Source of the DNA: Bacteroidota bacterium | Lineage (GTDB): Bacteria; Bacteroidota; Bacteroidia; Bacteroidales; JAAAOM01 | Reading direction: 5' to 3' | DNA: 64,000 bases | Assembly: GCA_009908855.1 (NCBI GenBank) | Contig: JAAAOM010000019.1 | Span: forward strand, 1-64,000 | Shown here: piece by piece, positions 1 to 7,407 of the stretch | Layout of the letters: every line of letters starts with the position of its first letter | How positions within the stretch are numbered: the stretch's first letter is position 1 | Translations under genes and position numbers: made by a program | The notes under the pieces: model-generated | The model's database searches: none | The model's input: only the letters and a program-made list of their open reading frames with translations | Told to the model about the DNA's origin: nothing

Positions 1-456
1 AATTTCATATTTATATAAATTCCATTTCCCTCCTCCCCAGGATTCGATCATTGAAGATGCAACAGAAAGTGGATTTCTCCAAAGAAAAATATATTTAGCT
101 TCATCATTGAATAAATCAATAATTTTATCACTTATTAGACTATATCTTGGCGTTTTATCTATAAAATATACGGCTTGATTGTCAGAAGAGTCTTTATAGT
201 TTTTAAGAATAAAATCTTTTAAATGATCATTATAATACTTTAAGTCTTTCCTGAAATCCTCGAAGCCATTTCTAAATTTTGAATAACCATATTCCGCTAA
301 AACCCCCTCATCTTTTGTCATATACAAAAGAGGCAATAGAAACCATGTTTCAGGTTTCGTTGATATTTGAGCATGCGAAGATAAAATCCTTTGAAGTAAC
401 GTTGAACCTGATCGAGGAATAGAAAAAATATAAAGTGGTGTGATTTTATTATTCAT
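1..456 (-). CDS. Sulfotransferase family protein (3' end beyond window)
   Basis: Predicted PAPS-dependent sulfotransferase that would transfer sulfate to a glycan. Only the first 152 codons are inside the window; the gene continues past the left edge. The ATG is at 454-456. Residues 8-20 read YIFSIPRSGSTLL, the 5'-phosphosulfate-binding loop (PRSGST) of this superfamily. A later stretch, FLWRNPLSVASSMIESW, fits the 3'-phosphate-binding segment (R followed by S). It starts 6 bp after the stop of the flippase gene and is the last visible gene of the minus-strand polysaccharide operon, so a role in decorating that polysaccharide is inferred. The acceptor cannot be told from the sequence. Confidence 0.85.
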   Translation of the reverse strand, partial: MNNKITPLYIFSIPRSGSTLLQRILSSHAQISTKPETWFLLPLLYMTKDEGVLAEYGYSKFRNGFEDFRKDLKYYNDHLKDFILKNYKDSSDNQAVYFIDKTPRYSLISDKIIDLFNDEAKYIFLWRNPLSVASSMIESWGGGKWNLYKYEI

Positions 457-462
457 GGATAT

Positions 463-1791
463 TTAAAATCGAATCTTTTTAAAATAATATAATAATGAAA
501 AAACAGAGGGATCAACATCTAAATGTATTATACTCCAACGGACCAAAAGAATATTCCATATAAGAAAAGATATTATAGTTGAAATGGCTGCTCCATTTAT
601 ACCATAAACAGGTATTAAAACTAGATTAAAAATAATGTTGACAATTGTAGACAATGTTAATCCTTTAAATACTAATTTCTCATACTTAGTCATATTCAGC
701 AACAATCCAACTGATCCAGCGGCTACATTAATCATTTGGCCAATTGTAAGTAATTTTAATGAATTATAACCCATTAAGAAATCTTTACCATAAAAATGTA
801 GCAGAATTTGTTCTCCAAAAATAATTAATATAAATACTATTGGTAAAGCAACTATCATACTGCCAAGTATGCCAAGCCGTGCAATATGTTGAATCTTTTT
901 CATCTTATTCTCAGTATAAAATTTAGAAAAGTATGGACCTAAAACAGCGTTGGCTGCAAGCAGGCTAAATGCTACTAACGTTGAACCTTTAACGGCGATT
1001 TCATAAATCCCTACATCTTCCGGTGTTGTCATCCAACCCAACATCAAAATTGAAAGTCTATTATTTAGGACAAGCATGCCACCTGTTAATAAAAATGGTA
1101 TTGCTACAGATATCCATCTTCTAGTTTCGTATTCAGACCTAGCTTTAATTGTTTCTCTAGGTATTTTTTTAAATAAGAAAAAACTTCCAACAATAAATGC
1201 AAGGAAAGCAGAAATTAAATGTAGCATCATCGCTTGCTTTGATTCAAATTCGACAGAAATAAATGAACAGAATAGCACAACAAATATCAAAAAAAACAAT
1301 TGTCTTAAAATCATATCAGGGAGTTTACCCAAAACCACATAACGCAATCCTCTTAACGACGCACCTCTTAATGCCCCCAAAGCTAAAACCGGAATTAATA
1401 GTAACCCCCATCTTAAAGTCGCCATTCTTTCTACACTAATTGTCTTCTTATAGTTCATTATTAAAAATACAGCTACTATCAAAAGTAATGATAACGTTGC
1501 AACAATTAAATTAGACCACTTTAATATTCCTTTAATTTTTCCAAATTCACCTTTTGACTGATATTGGGCAATGAATCGAACCAATAAATTAGGCAGTCCT
1601 AATTGTATTGGTATCGCAAGCACACTGATTAATGCGAAAACATATGTATAGTTACCATATTCATAAGCTCCAAGATTTCTAGCCAACACAATACTCAAGA
1701 CAAAGCCGAAAATTGCATTCCCGAATTGAATAAATACACTACCCAAAGATTTATACAGGTGTTTTAAGCTAAAATTATTGAAAATGGACAT
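463..1791 (-). CDS. Oligosaccharide flippase (Wzx/MATE-like polysaccharide transporter)
   Basis: Integral inner-membrane protein of 442 residues, expected to flip undecaprenyl-linked repeat units to the periplasm. The N-terminus (residues 1-50) has the family pattern: an amphipathic start, a GNAIFGFVLSIVLARNLG helix, then YGNYTYVFALISVLAIPIQLGL. About twelve to fourteen hydrophobic segments alternate with short loops, and the C-terminal GINGAAISTIISFLIWN helix is typical of Wzx proteins. It lies 6 bp downstream of wecB and 6 bp upstream of the sulfotransferase, so it is cotranscribed with the ManNAcA genes. Substrate specificity is not readable from sequence. Confidence 0.88.
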   Translation of the reverse strand: MSIFNNFSLKHLYKSLGSVFIQFGNAIFGFVLSIVLARNLGAYEYGNYTYVFALISVLAIPIQLGLPNLLVRFIAQYQSKGEFGKIKGILKWSNLIVATLSLLLIVAVFLIMNYKKTISVERMATLRWGLLLIPVLALGALRGASLRGLRYVVLGKLPDMILRQLFFLIFVVLFCSFISVEFESKQAMMLHLISAFLAFIVGSFFLFKKIPRETIKARSEYETRRWISVAIPFLLTGGMLVLNNRLSILMLGWMTTPEDVGIYEIAVKGSTLVAFSLLAANAVLGPYFSKFYTENKMKKIQHIARLGILGSMIVALPIVFILIIFGEQILLHFYGKDFLMGYNSLKLLTIGQMINVAAGSVGLLLNMTKYEKLVFKGLTLSTIVNIIFNLVLIPVYGINGAAISTIISFLIWNILLVRWSIIHLDVDPSVFSLLYYFKKIRF

Positions 1792-1797
1792 TATCTA

Positions 1798-2934
1798 TTA
1801 AGAATTGAGTGCAGTGGATATTTTTATAGAGGCTTCCCCATCCCCATAAGGATTATGCGCTTTTGACATTTTATTGAAATATGCTAAATTATTAATTAAT
1901 TCAATTGTTTCATTCACTATCTTTTGCTTATCTGTACCTACCAATACAACAGTCCCAGCCTCAACAGCTTCAGGCCTTTCTGTGGTATCCCTCATCACCA
2001 AAACAGGTTTTCCCAGACTTGGAGCTTCCTCTTGAATCCCACCCGAATCAGTTATTATCAAATAGGATTTTGACATCAAGTAAACAAAAGGCAAATACTC
2101 AAGTGGTTCAATCAAGTAAACATTGGAAATATCTTTAAGAATATCTCTTACAGGTGTTTGGACATTGGGATTTAAATGTACCGGATAAACCACATCAAAA
2201 TCAGGATTTTTTAGAGCAATCTCTTTTAAGGCTTCGCATATATTCACAAATCCCTGTCCGAAATTTTCTCTTCTATGACCGGTTATCAGAATGATTTTTC
2301 GAGAAGCATTTATTGCATATCCCTTCGATTGAATAAACTCCAATTGTTCATTTTCCAGTTGGGTATTATTTTCAATTTTGTCCAGTACAATATGTAATGC
2401 ATCGATAACTGTATTTCCAGTTACAGTAATTTTTTCTTCTGCTATGTTTTCCTTCAATAAATTTTGTTTGGCCATCTCCGTTGGAGCAAAATGATAAGTA
2501 GTAATCCTTCCTGTAATTTGCCGATTCATCTCCTCAGGCCAAGGTGAATAAATATTATTTGTTCTTAACCCCGCTTCCACATGAGCAACAGGAATTTGCT
2601 GATAAAAAGCTGTTAATGCAGTTGCAGATGATGTAGTGGTATCTCCGTGAACGAAAACAACATCGGGTTTAATTTCACTCATCACATCACGCATGCCCAA
2701 TAATACACGACTTGTAATATCATATAAATCCTGTCCGGGTTTCATTAAATTTAAATCATAATCCGGAACAATTTCAAAAATGCGCAATACCTGATCCAAC
2801 ATTTCGCGATGTTGAGCAGTCACACAAACAATAGTCTTAAACTTATCAGGATATTTTTGAAATTCCCTTACAACAGGAGCCATTTTAATCGCTTCAGGAC
2901 GGGTTCCAAAAACGATGAGTATCTTTTTTTTCAT
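1798..2934 (-). CDS. wecB: UDP-N-acetylglucosamine 2-epimerase (non-hydrolysing)
   Basis: Converts UDP-GlcNAc to UDP-ManNAc in the cytoplasm. At 378 residues it has normal family length. It opens with [20 protein letters not shown], the WecB N-terminal signature. Other family landmarks are [38 protein letters not shown] (conserved Glu), [20 protein letters not shown] and [21 protein letters not shown], the UDP-binding C-terminal motif. It sits 3 bp downstream of wecC. Together the two enzymes give UDP-ManNAcA for the capsule or O-antigen, which is established pathway knowledge. Confidence 0.96.
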   Translation of the reverse strand: MKKKILIVFGTRPEAIKMAPVVREFQKYPDKFKTIVCVTAQHREMLDQVLRIFEIVPDYDLNLMKPGQDLYDITSRVLLGMRDVMSEIKPDVVFVHGDTTTSSATALTAFYQQIPVAHVEAGLRTNNIYSPWPEEMNRQITGRITTYHFAPTEMAKQNLLKENIAEEKITVTGNTVIDALHIVLDKIENNTQLENEQLEFIQSKGYAINASRKIILITGHRRENFGQGFVNICEALKEIALKNPDFDVVYPVHLNPNVQTPVRDILKDISNVYLIEPLEYLPFVYLMSKSYLIITDSGGIQEEAPSLGKPVLVMRDTTERPEAVEAGTVVLVGTDKQKIVNETIELINNLAYFNKMSKAHNPYGDGEASIKISTALNS

Positions 2935-2937
2935 GAA

Positions 2938-4161
2938 TTAGTTTTTCTTATAAATCCCACAAAAATCGAGATTTTTTTTCTCAGAATTATAATCCAATCC
3001 CGCAAATTCTTTATGATTCACTAAAAAGGCAACGATATCCGCTCTTTTATATGCTTCCTGATAGTTCGTAAGCTTAAATACTTTATGGTCTTCAATATTG
3101 GGTTCAACTACCAAAATTTCCTCATCATTTTGGGATTGCATAACCTTTTGGGTAATGTACTTGGCTGGCGATTCGCGTAAATCATCAATATTGGGTTTAA
3201 AAGCTAAGCCCATACAAGCCACAACCGGCGCTTTTCCATGCGTCAACCTGAAATTCAAAATTTCATTGGTTATTTTTTCGGCTACCCAAAATGCTTTATA
3301 ATTATTGATTTCACGGGCTTTGGTAATTAATTGTGATTCTAACGGAAATTCTGAAGCGATAAAATAAGGATCTACCGCAATGCAATGCCCGCCTACACCA
3401 GCACCGGGTTGTAAAATATTTACCCGTGGATGTTTATTGGCTAAATTAATTAATTCCCAAACATTGATACCCGCTTTATCACAAATCAATGAAAGCTCAT
3501 TGGCAAATGCAATTTGAACATCACGGGAAGCATTTTCAGTAAGTTTGCACATTTCAGCTGTCCGTGCGTTTGTTTTATGTAGTTTACCTTCAACAAAGGT
3601 GCTGTAAAAATCTATTGCTTTTTGGGTTGATTTTTCATTTATTCCCCCAATAACCCGATCATTGTGTACCAATTCATGCATAATATTTCCCGGTAATACC
3701 CTTTCAGGACAATAAGCAATATTCAATGCATCTTTGAGTTCCGGCCTATGGGTATAAACTATATCGGCAATTTTCTCAGTTGTACCTACAGGTGAAGTGG
3801 ATTCTATAATGAGGAGGTCATCTTGTTTTAAAAAAGTAAGAATATTTTTCGTAGCCGATTCAACAAATGAAATATCCGGTTCATGATTCCCTTTAAAGGG
3901 GGTAGGAACAACAATTAGGTAAACATTACCCTCAGAAACGTTGGTGGAGGCTTCAAAATTTCCTAACGATAAAACCTTTTCAAATTCTTCTTGTAAATCC
4001 GGCTCTACAACATGTACCTGGCCGTTGTTTAATTGATTAACCACATCCTGGTTAATATCTACTCCTATAACTGATATTCCTCTTGAAGCAATAAGTACAG
4101 ATGTTGGAAGTCCTATATAGCCTAAGCCGATGGTAATAACTTGCAGATCACTTTTCTTCAT
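2938..4161 (-). CDS. wecC: UDP-N-acetyl-D-mannosamine dehydrogenase
   Basis: NAD-dependent four-electron oxidation of UDP-ManNAc to UDP-ManNAcA. It has 407 residues. The Rossmann motif is GLGYIGLPTSVLIASRG near the N-terminus. The middle domain carries ESTSPVGTTEKIA, CPERVLPGN and the catalytic-region helix KLTENASRDVQIAFANELS. The active-site cysteine lies in GAGVGGHCIAVDPYF, and the C-terminal UDP-binding domain has GLAFKPNIDDLRESPA. These assign it to the UDP-glucose/GDP-mannose dehydrogenase family, and adjacency to wecB favours WecC over other members. Its 5' end overlaps the 3' end of wzz by 14 bp, indicating translational coupling. Confidence 0.95.
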   Translation of the reverse strand: MKKSDLQVITIGLGYIGLPTSVLIASRGISVIGVDINQDVVNQLNNGQVHVVEPDLQEEFEKVLSLGNFEASTNVSEGNVYLIVVPTPFKGNHEPDISFVESATKNILTFLKQDDLLIIESTSPVGTTEKIADIVYTHRPELKDALNIAYCPERVLPGNIMHELVHNDRVIGGINEKSTQKAIDFYSTFVEGKLHKTNARTAEMCKLTENASRDVQIAFANELSLICDKAGINVWELINLANKHPRVNILQPGAGVGGHCIAVDPYFIASEFPLESQLITKAREINNYKAFWVAEKITNEILNFRLTHGKAPVVACMGLAFKPNIDDLRESPAKYITQKVMQSQNDEEILVVEPNIEDHKVFKLTNYQEAYKRADIVAFLVNHKEFAGLDYNSEKKNLDFCGIYKKN

Positions 4162-5296
4162 AATTTGTAAAATTCACCTTCACATTATTGTAAATCATTA
4201 AGACAGTAATTAAAAATAATCCAATAAAAAGTCCCAAAAATAATGTAATAATCATCACAAGCGATTTTTTTGGTTTAGATTTTTCAATCGGCACCTTCAC
4301 CTTATTCACCACCTTAAAAACCGGCGTTTTCTCCTGCACCTCAATTTTCTTTTGTTCCAATTGCTGTGCCAGTCCATTATATACATTAAACGATAGCTGG
4401 TACTCATTTTGCAGGCGTTGTTCTTCGGTTTGGAAATAGGCCGAGGTTACATTGCGGTTTTCATCGCGGAAACGGGCCAGGTTTTTTTGGGCCTGGATAT
4501 AGTTTTTGCGGGCTTCTTCGTAACGTTCCTGAATGAATTGGTAGTCTTCCTGGGCTTTTTCAATTTTATAGTTGATGAGGTAATTCATTAAGTCGTTATA
4601 AACGAGTCGGGCCAGCTGGGCAGCAGCCAACGGATCGGGAAGCTCTGCCGAAAGGTTGATTATGCCGGTCTCATCATCGAGGTTGAGTTGGATTCTCTCC
4701 TGGAGGTTTTCAATGGTTTTTTCCTCGGCTTTGGTGAGTTTTAAAATGTCAGGGTCTGCTTGTTTCCGGTCCGGTTCTGCTTCAACCTGGTACTCTTCTC
4801 CTTTTACCCATTTTAACAGGGTGCCGGGCAGGCCGATGGTAAATTTTTTCATGTATCCCACCAGTGAAGGTTTTTCCAACTCATTCAAATAATGAAAAAT
4901 GGTTGTGGTGGTGTCAAATTTTTCAATCTTAATCTCCGAATACAAAACCTCCAGCATAAAGGGTGTGCTTTTTACCACGTTGCTGAATAATTGCGGACTA
5001 ATAATCCCTTCCGCATCCCCTGGATTTACATTAATGCCGGCCAGGCCGCCAAACTGGCTCAGCAGGCCCGACATACGGCTGCCGCCGCTCTGGTCTTCCA
5101 GGATAAAGGAGGTATCGGATTTGTATTCTTTTTTACTCCCAAAGGCCACGATCAACCCCAGCACAAAGAAAACGGCTACTGTTTTATATATGATCCGGCG
5201 GTCAGCCCATATTTTTAAAGCGAGTTCGATGAGGTCGATCTCGTCGTTGGATTTGTGTTGGTTTTCGTAATTGGTATTTTGTTGTTCTTCTGTCAT
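4148..5296 (-). CDS. wzz: Wzz-type polysaccharide chain-length determinant
   Basis: Inner-membrane co-polymerase of 382 residues that sets polysaccharide chain length. Topology is typical: a cytoplasmic N-terminus with EIDLIELALKIWADRRIIYK leading into a first membrane helix (about 35-52), a long periplasmic coiled-coil-rich region (EKAQEDYQFIQERYEEARKN and following), then a second helix near the C-terminus (SLVMIITLFLGLFIGLFLI). A Pro-rich segment before TM2 (VPIEKSKPKKS) is also typical. No C-terminal tyrosine kinase domain is present. The ATG at 5294-5296 is followed by MTEEQQNTN. A degraded second copy of this gene's 5' end lies at 6106-6300. Confidence 0.92.
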   Translation of the reverse strand: MTEEQQNTNYENQHKSNDEIDLIELALKIWADRRIIYKTVAVFFVLGLIVAFGSKKEYKSDTSFILEDQSGGSRMSGLLSQFGGLAGINVNPGDAEGIISPQLFSNVVKSTPFMLEVLYSEIKIEKFDTTTTIFHYLNELEKPSLVGYMKKFTIGLPGTLLKWVKGEEYQVEAEPDRKQADPDILKLTKAEEKTIENLQERIQLNLDDETGIINLSAELPDPLAAAQLARLVYNDLMNYLINYKIEKAQEDYQFIQERYEEARKNYIQAQKNLARFRDENRNVTSAYFQTEEQRLQNEYQLSFNVYNGLAQQLEQKKIEVQEKTPVFKVVNKVKVPIEKSKPKKSLVMIITLFLGLFIGLFLITVLMIYNNVKVNFTNYEEK

Positions 5297-5355
5297 TTTA
5301 AATGGTTAGCCATTGATATTATCATTATTCACATAATCGAATGCAATTTTAAACA
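5291..5355. repeat. Direct repeat copy A, at the wzz start
   Basis: First of three near-identical ~63 bp direct repeats (others at 6298-6362 and 7157-7219). On the minus strand the copy contains in-frame codons for IAFDYVNNDNING followed by a stop, then the wzz start codon. The same peptide tail ends the broken HEPN gene at 7172-7398. Copy A is therefore the junction of a lost HEPN 3' end with wzz. Confidence 0.85.
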
Positions 5356-5687
5356 CTTTCTTTCAATCCTATTGGGATTTCAATCCCTTCTCGTTTTACT
5401 ATCTCGATGATGGGTGATATATCATCATTTCTAAACTTTTGTTTACCAACTAGATAAGGCTCAATCCTTTCATGAAATTTTTTTGCTATCACCCATATTT
5501 TTCCGACGTTATCATAATAATTACTATCGAACAACGATGAAATTAACATAATATCAATATCACTTTCACTATGTGATTTATTTTTTGCATAACTCCCATA
5601 TAAAAAAGCCTGATCAATATGAATCTGTTTGTTGTTTAATTCATTTAGAAATCGCTGAAGTATGTTTATAATTTTTTCCTGATCCAT
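5349..5687 (-). CDS. MNT-family nucleotidyltransferase (HEPN partner)
   Basis: Minimal nucleotidyltransferase of 112 residues. The motif GSYAKNKSHSESDIDIMLIS (residues 31-50) holds the G-S and the two catalytic aspartates (D43, D45) of the pol-beta fold. Related MNT antitoxins (MntA-type) AMPylate their HEPN toxin, so an antitoxin role is inferred. Its start overlaps the HEPN gene by 22 bp, giving HEPN then MNT in the direction of transcription. Its stop codon falls just inside repeat copy A, so the C-terminus could have been trimmed when the module was acquired, although the length is normal. It sits inside a polysaccharide operon to which it has no obvious functional link. Confidence 0.85.
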   Translation of the reverse strand: MDQEKIINILQRFLNELNNKQIHIDQAFLYGSYAKNKSHSESDIDIMLISSLFDSNYYDNVGKIWVIAKKFHERIEPYLVGKQKFRNDDISPIIEIVKREGIEIPIGLKESV

Positions 5688-6043
5688 TCCTGCAAGGTTT
5701 TGGTTTGTGAAAATATTGAATTGACCATTTCTACGGACGGAATTCGAGGATTATAATCCGGGTATCTGCCCTCAAGTTGAAATGGCATTAATAATCCAAG
5801 AAATTCAATCTGTTGTTCAGGTAATTGAAGATCGGATTTTTTTAATAAATACAAAAGATCATGTGATCGTGGTGGAATTTCCTTGGTATATTTAACTACA
5901 TGTGCTTTAATAGCTTTCTCAATACTTAAATGACACCAGAAAAGTCCGTGTAAATATTTTCCATTATCCAACAGTATCTTCGCAGATTCCAGATCACTCA
6001 CGGAACTATCTATCCAATACTTAATTTGCTTGTCAATGTTCAT
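5666..6043 (-). CDS. HEPN domain protein (putative toxin of HEPN-MNT pair)
   Basis: All-helical HEPN protein of 125 residues, PF05168-like. Visible landmarks are LFWCHLSIEKAIKAHVVKY (residues 35-52), PPRSHDLLYLL (57-67) with the family His-Asp-Leu, and RYPDYNP (93-99), the conserved RYP after the fourth helix. The classical RX4-6H RNase motif is not obvious, so RNase activity is uncertain; this subtype is often annotated as DNA-binding HEPN. It is followed by the MNT gene with a 22 bp overlap. Upstream (6044-6105) I see no recognisable promoter, then a wzz fragment. The pair is most simply a type II- or VII-like toxin-antitoxin module. Confidence 0.82.
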   Translation of the reverse strand: MNIDKQIKYWIDSSVSDLESAKILLDNGKYLHGLFWCHLSIEKAIKAHVVKYTKEIPPRSHDLLYLLKKSDLQLPEQQIEFLGLLMPFQLEGRYPDYNPRIPSVEMVNSIFSQTKTLQEWIRKKL

Positions 6044-6105
6044 TTACATCAAATAATTTTTCATTAACAAATTCGCCAAATCCGGTTTCCACCATGGTTA
6101 TTCTC

Positions 6106-6300
6106 AAGAATAAAAGAAGTCTCAGCTTTACATTCTTTTTTACTTCCAAAAGCCACCAACAATCCCAAAACAAAGAAAACAGCTATTGCTTTAAATTAAC
6201 TTTGCGCTCGGCCCATATTATTTAAGGCGAGTTCGATGAGGTCGATTTCGTCGTTCGATTTGTTTTGGTTATCGTAATGGGTATTTTGTTGTTCTTCTGT
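6106..6300 (-). pseudogene. Degenerate fragment of the wzz 5' end
   Basis: This stretch aligns along its whole length with 5101-5295, the first ~65 codons of wzz. Shared blocks include the start region (MTEEQQNT reading), the codons for NDEIDLIELAL and the first membrane segment. It is broken: a stop arises where the intact gene has RRIIYKTVAVFF, and substitutions and small gaps are scattered through it. The fragment ends abruptly at ~6105, next to DNA upstream of the HEPN gene. It marks an old duplication of the wzz 5' end around inserted DNA. Confidence 0.85.
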
Positions 6301-6362
6301 CATTTTAAATGCTTAACCATTGATACTATCGTTATTCACATAATCGAATGCAATTTTAAACA
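6298..6362. repeat. Direct repeat copy B, fused to the wzz fragment
   Basis: Second copy of the repeat, contiguous with the degenerate wzz fragment, so the duplicated unit here is repeat plus wzz 5' end (~255 bp). Its distal edge lies inside the 3' end of the DUF5615 gene and supplies that gene's last codons and stop. A few substitutions separate it from copies A and C. Confidence 0.85.
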
Positions 6363-6569
6363 ATTATGATCATGTCTTAGCCTATAGGTCAGTTCTCCAA
6401 AATCTTTATCTTCGGTTACCAAGAGGCAATTATAATTATTGGCGATTTCTAATACATCGGGATCATTAATCCCGGAATGGTTCTCTGTTATTGAATAAAC
6501 GTCAAATCCTTTGCTGCGAAATCCTGCAATAATCCCAAAATCAACACTTTCATCCGCAACTATTTGCAT
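6336..6569 (-). CDS. DUF5615 PIN-like protein, C-terminally truncated (putative toxin)
   Basis: PIN-like (Mut7-C/DUF5615) protein of 77 residues, the usual toxin partner of DUF433 antitoxins. Residues 3-9 (IVADESV), the INDPDVLEIANNYNCLLVTE segment and EDKDFGEL carry the acidic residues of the PIN fold. Family members normally run about 110-120 residues; this one ends after YRLRHDHN in codons drawn from repeat copy B, so the C-terminal third is missing. It starts 1 bp after the stop of the DUF433 gene, as in intact modules. Truncation probably inactivates or weakens the toxin, which is inference. Confidence 0.75.
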   Translation of the reverse strand: MQIVADESVDFGIIAGFRSKGFDVYSITENHSGINDPDVLEIANNYNCLLVTEDKDFGELTYRLRHDHNCLKLHSIM

Positions 6570-6570
6570 T

Positions 6571-6804
6571 TTAAGAAGCCCTTGAGTATATAATTTCGTT
6601 CTTTATAGCATCCGAAGCAAATATAAGGCAGGCATAAATATCATTATTTGACAATTTTGGAAATGCTTCTAAAAGATCTTCCATGGAGTCTCCATTTGCT
6701 AATTTTTCCAATATTATATCTACAGGAATCCTGGTTCCTTTTATTACAGGCTTTCCGTACAATTTATCAGGATTTGATTCAATATGTAAATTCCAGTCAA
6801 CCAT
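6571..6804 (-). CDS. DUF433 family putative antitoxin
   Basis: Small protein of 77 residues with the DUF433 pattern: I-x-x-NPDKLYGKPVIKGTRIPV near the N-terminus, then a helix-turn-helix-like part (ILEKLANGDSMEDLLEAFPK) and LSNNDIYACLIFA. DUF433 proteins pair with DUF5615 PIN-like proteins, and here the partner follows with a 1 bp gap. The module is cotranscribed on the minus strand with the capsule genes unless it has its own promoter; no TAnnTTTG box was seen just upstream. Proposed role is neutralising the adjacent PIN-like protein. Confidence 0.8.
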   Translation of the reverse strand: MVDWNLHIESNPDKLYGKPVIKGTRIPVDIILEKLANGDSMEDLLEAFPKLSNNDIYACLIFASDAIKNEIIYSRAS

Positions 6805-6884
6805 AGTATTTTTAATTTAAAATTAATGTTTTAGATGTAAAAATTCAGCAGATATATAAAAATATGGTCCGTACGAAATACAAA

Positions 6885-7118
6885 TTATTCTATGTTTTGA
6901 AAGTCTCCTATGTCAAAATAAAAAGCAGCCTTGATATGTTTTTCAGTCAGACCAGAGTAATCATCAAGTATTTCTTCCTCCGTCATACCCGAAGATAACC
7001 ATTGTAGTATATCTACCACTGCAATTCTGGTACCTTTTATACATGGTTTACCAAACCAGATGTCAGGATTAATATCTATTAGTTCAAGTGGTTTCTCTAT
7101 ATTCGTAGCAATTATTCT
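6885..7118 (-). pseudogene. Second DUF433-like gene, no normal start codon
   Basis: The minus strand is open from ~7118 to the stop at 6885-6887 and encodes a clear DUF433 domain: LIDINPDIWFGKPCIKGTR, then IAVVDILQWLSSGMTEEEIL and a C-terminal helix. It is not a copy of the neighbour at 6571-6804, since the two differ throughout. There is no ATG, GTG or TTG in frame before the domain. An ATG at 7120-7122 lies in another frame and soon meets a stop, which fits a small indel near the 5' end. No DUF5615 partner follows it. It is best read as an antitoxin orphan that is broken or uses an ATT/ATA start. Confidence 0.7.
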
Positions 7119-7156
7119 TCATTATGTAAAGATATAAATCTTATTTTGTCGATTTT

Positions 7157-7219
7157 TGTCATTTTAAATAATTAGCCATTGATTTTATCGTTATTCACAT
7201 AATCGAATGCAATTTTAAT
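7157..7219. repeat. Direct repeat copy C, 3' end of broken HEPN gene
   Basis: Third copy of the repeat. On the minus strand it holds the last codons of the broken HEPN gene (IAFDYVNNDKING, stop) followed by ATGACA, the beginning of the wzz start. Beyond that the sequence departs from wzz. It marks where the ancestral HEPN-wzz junction was interrupted. Confidence 0.85.
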
Positions 7220-7398
7220 CAATTTATGTGTGAAATCATGCATCATGGCAACTTCTTCTGTTGGTGAAAATTCGTATGCAAACCAGGATAACGATTTTCT
7301 GCATAATAGTCGTTAGCAACAATCAGAAGTTCCATTTCATCATCCGTAAACACTATTAATCCACTTAAGCTATTGCTTAGCCTCACTAAATCATTCAC
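7172..7398 (-). pseudogene. 5'-truncated, frameshifted HEPN gene remnant
   Basis: Immediately after the exporter stop the minus strand encodes the second half of a HEPN protein. First frame: NDLVRLSNSL, then FTDDEMELLIVANDYYAENR and RYP. After that the frame must shift, and the second frame reads FAYEFSPTEEVAMMHDFTHK, then LIKIAFDYVNNDKING and stop. It aligns with the intact HEPN at 5666-6043 from the HDL motif through RYP to the end but is a different paralogue. The N-terminal half is gone. This was probably the original gene between exporter and wzz, and its tail became the repeat. Confidence 0.75.
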
Positions 7399-7407
7399 CC
7401 ATCAATT

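Noticed and set aside
5291-7219. Three spaced repeats as a possible CRISPR array
   Set aside because: The repeats are ~63 bp, contain coding codons, and are separated by 0.8-1 kb of genes rather than by short uniform spacers; no cas genes.
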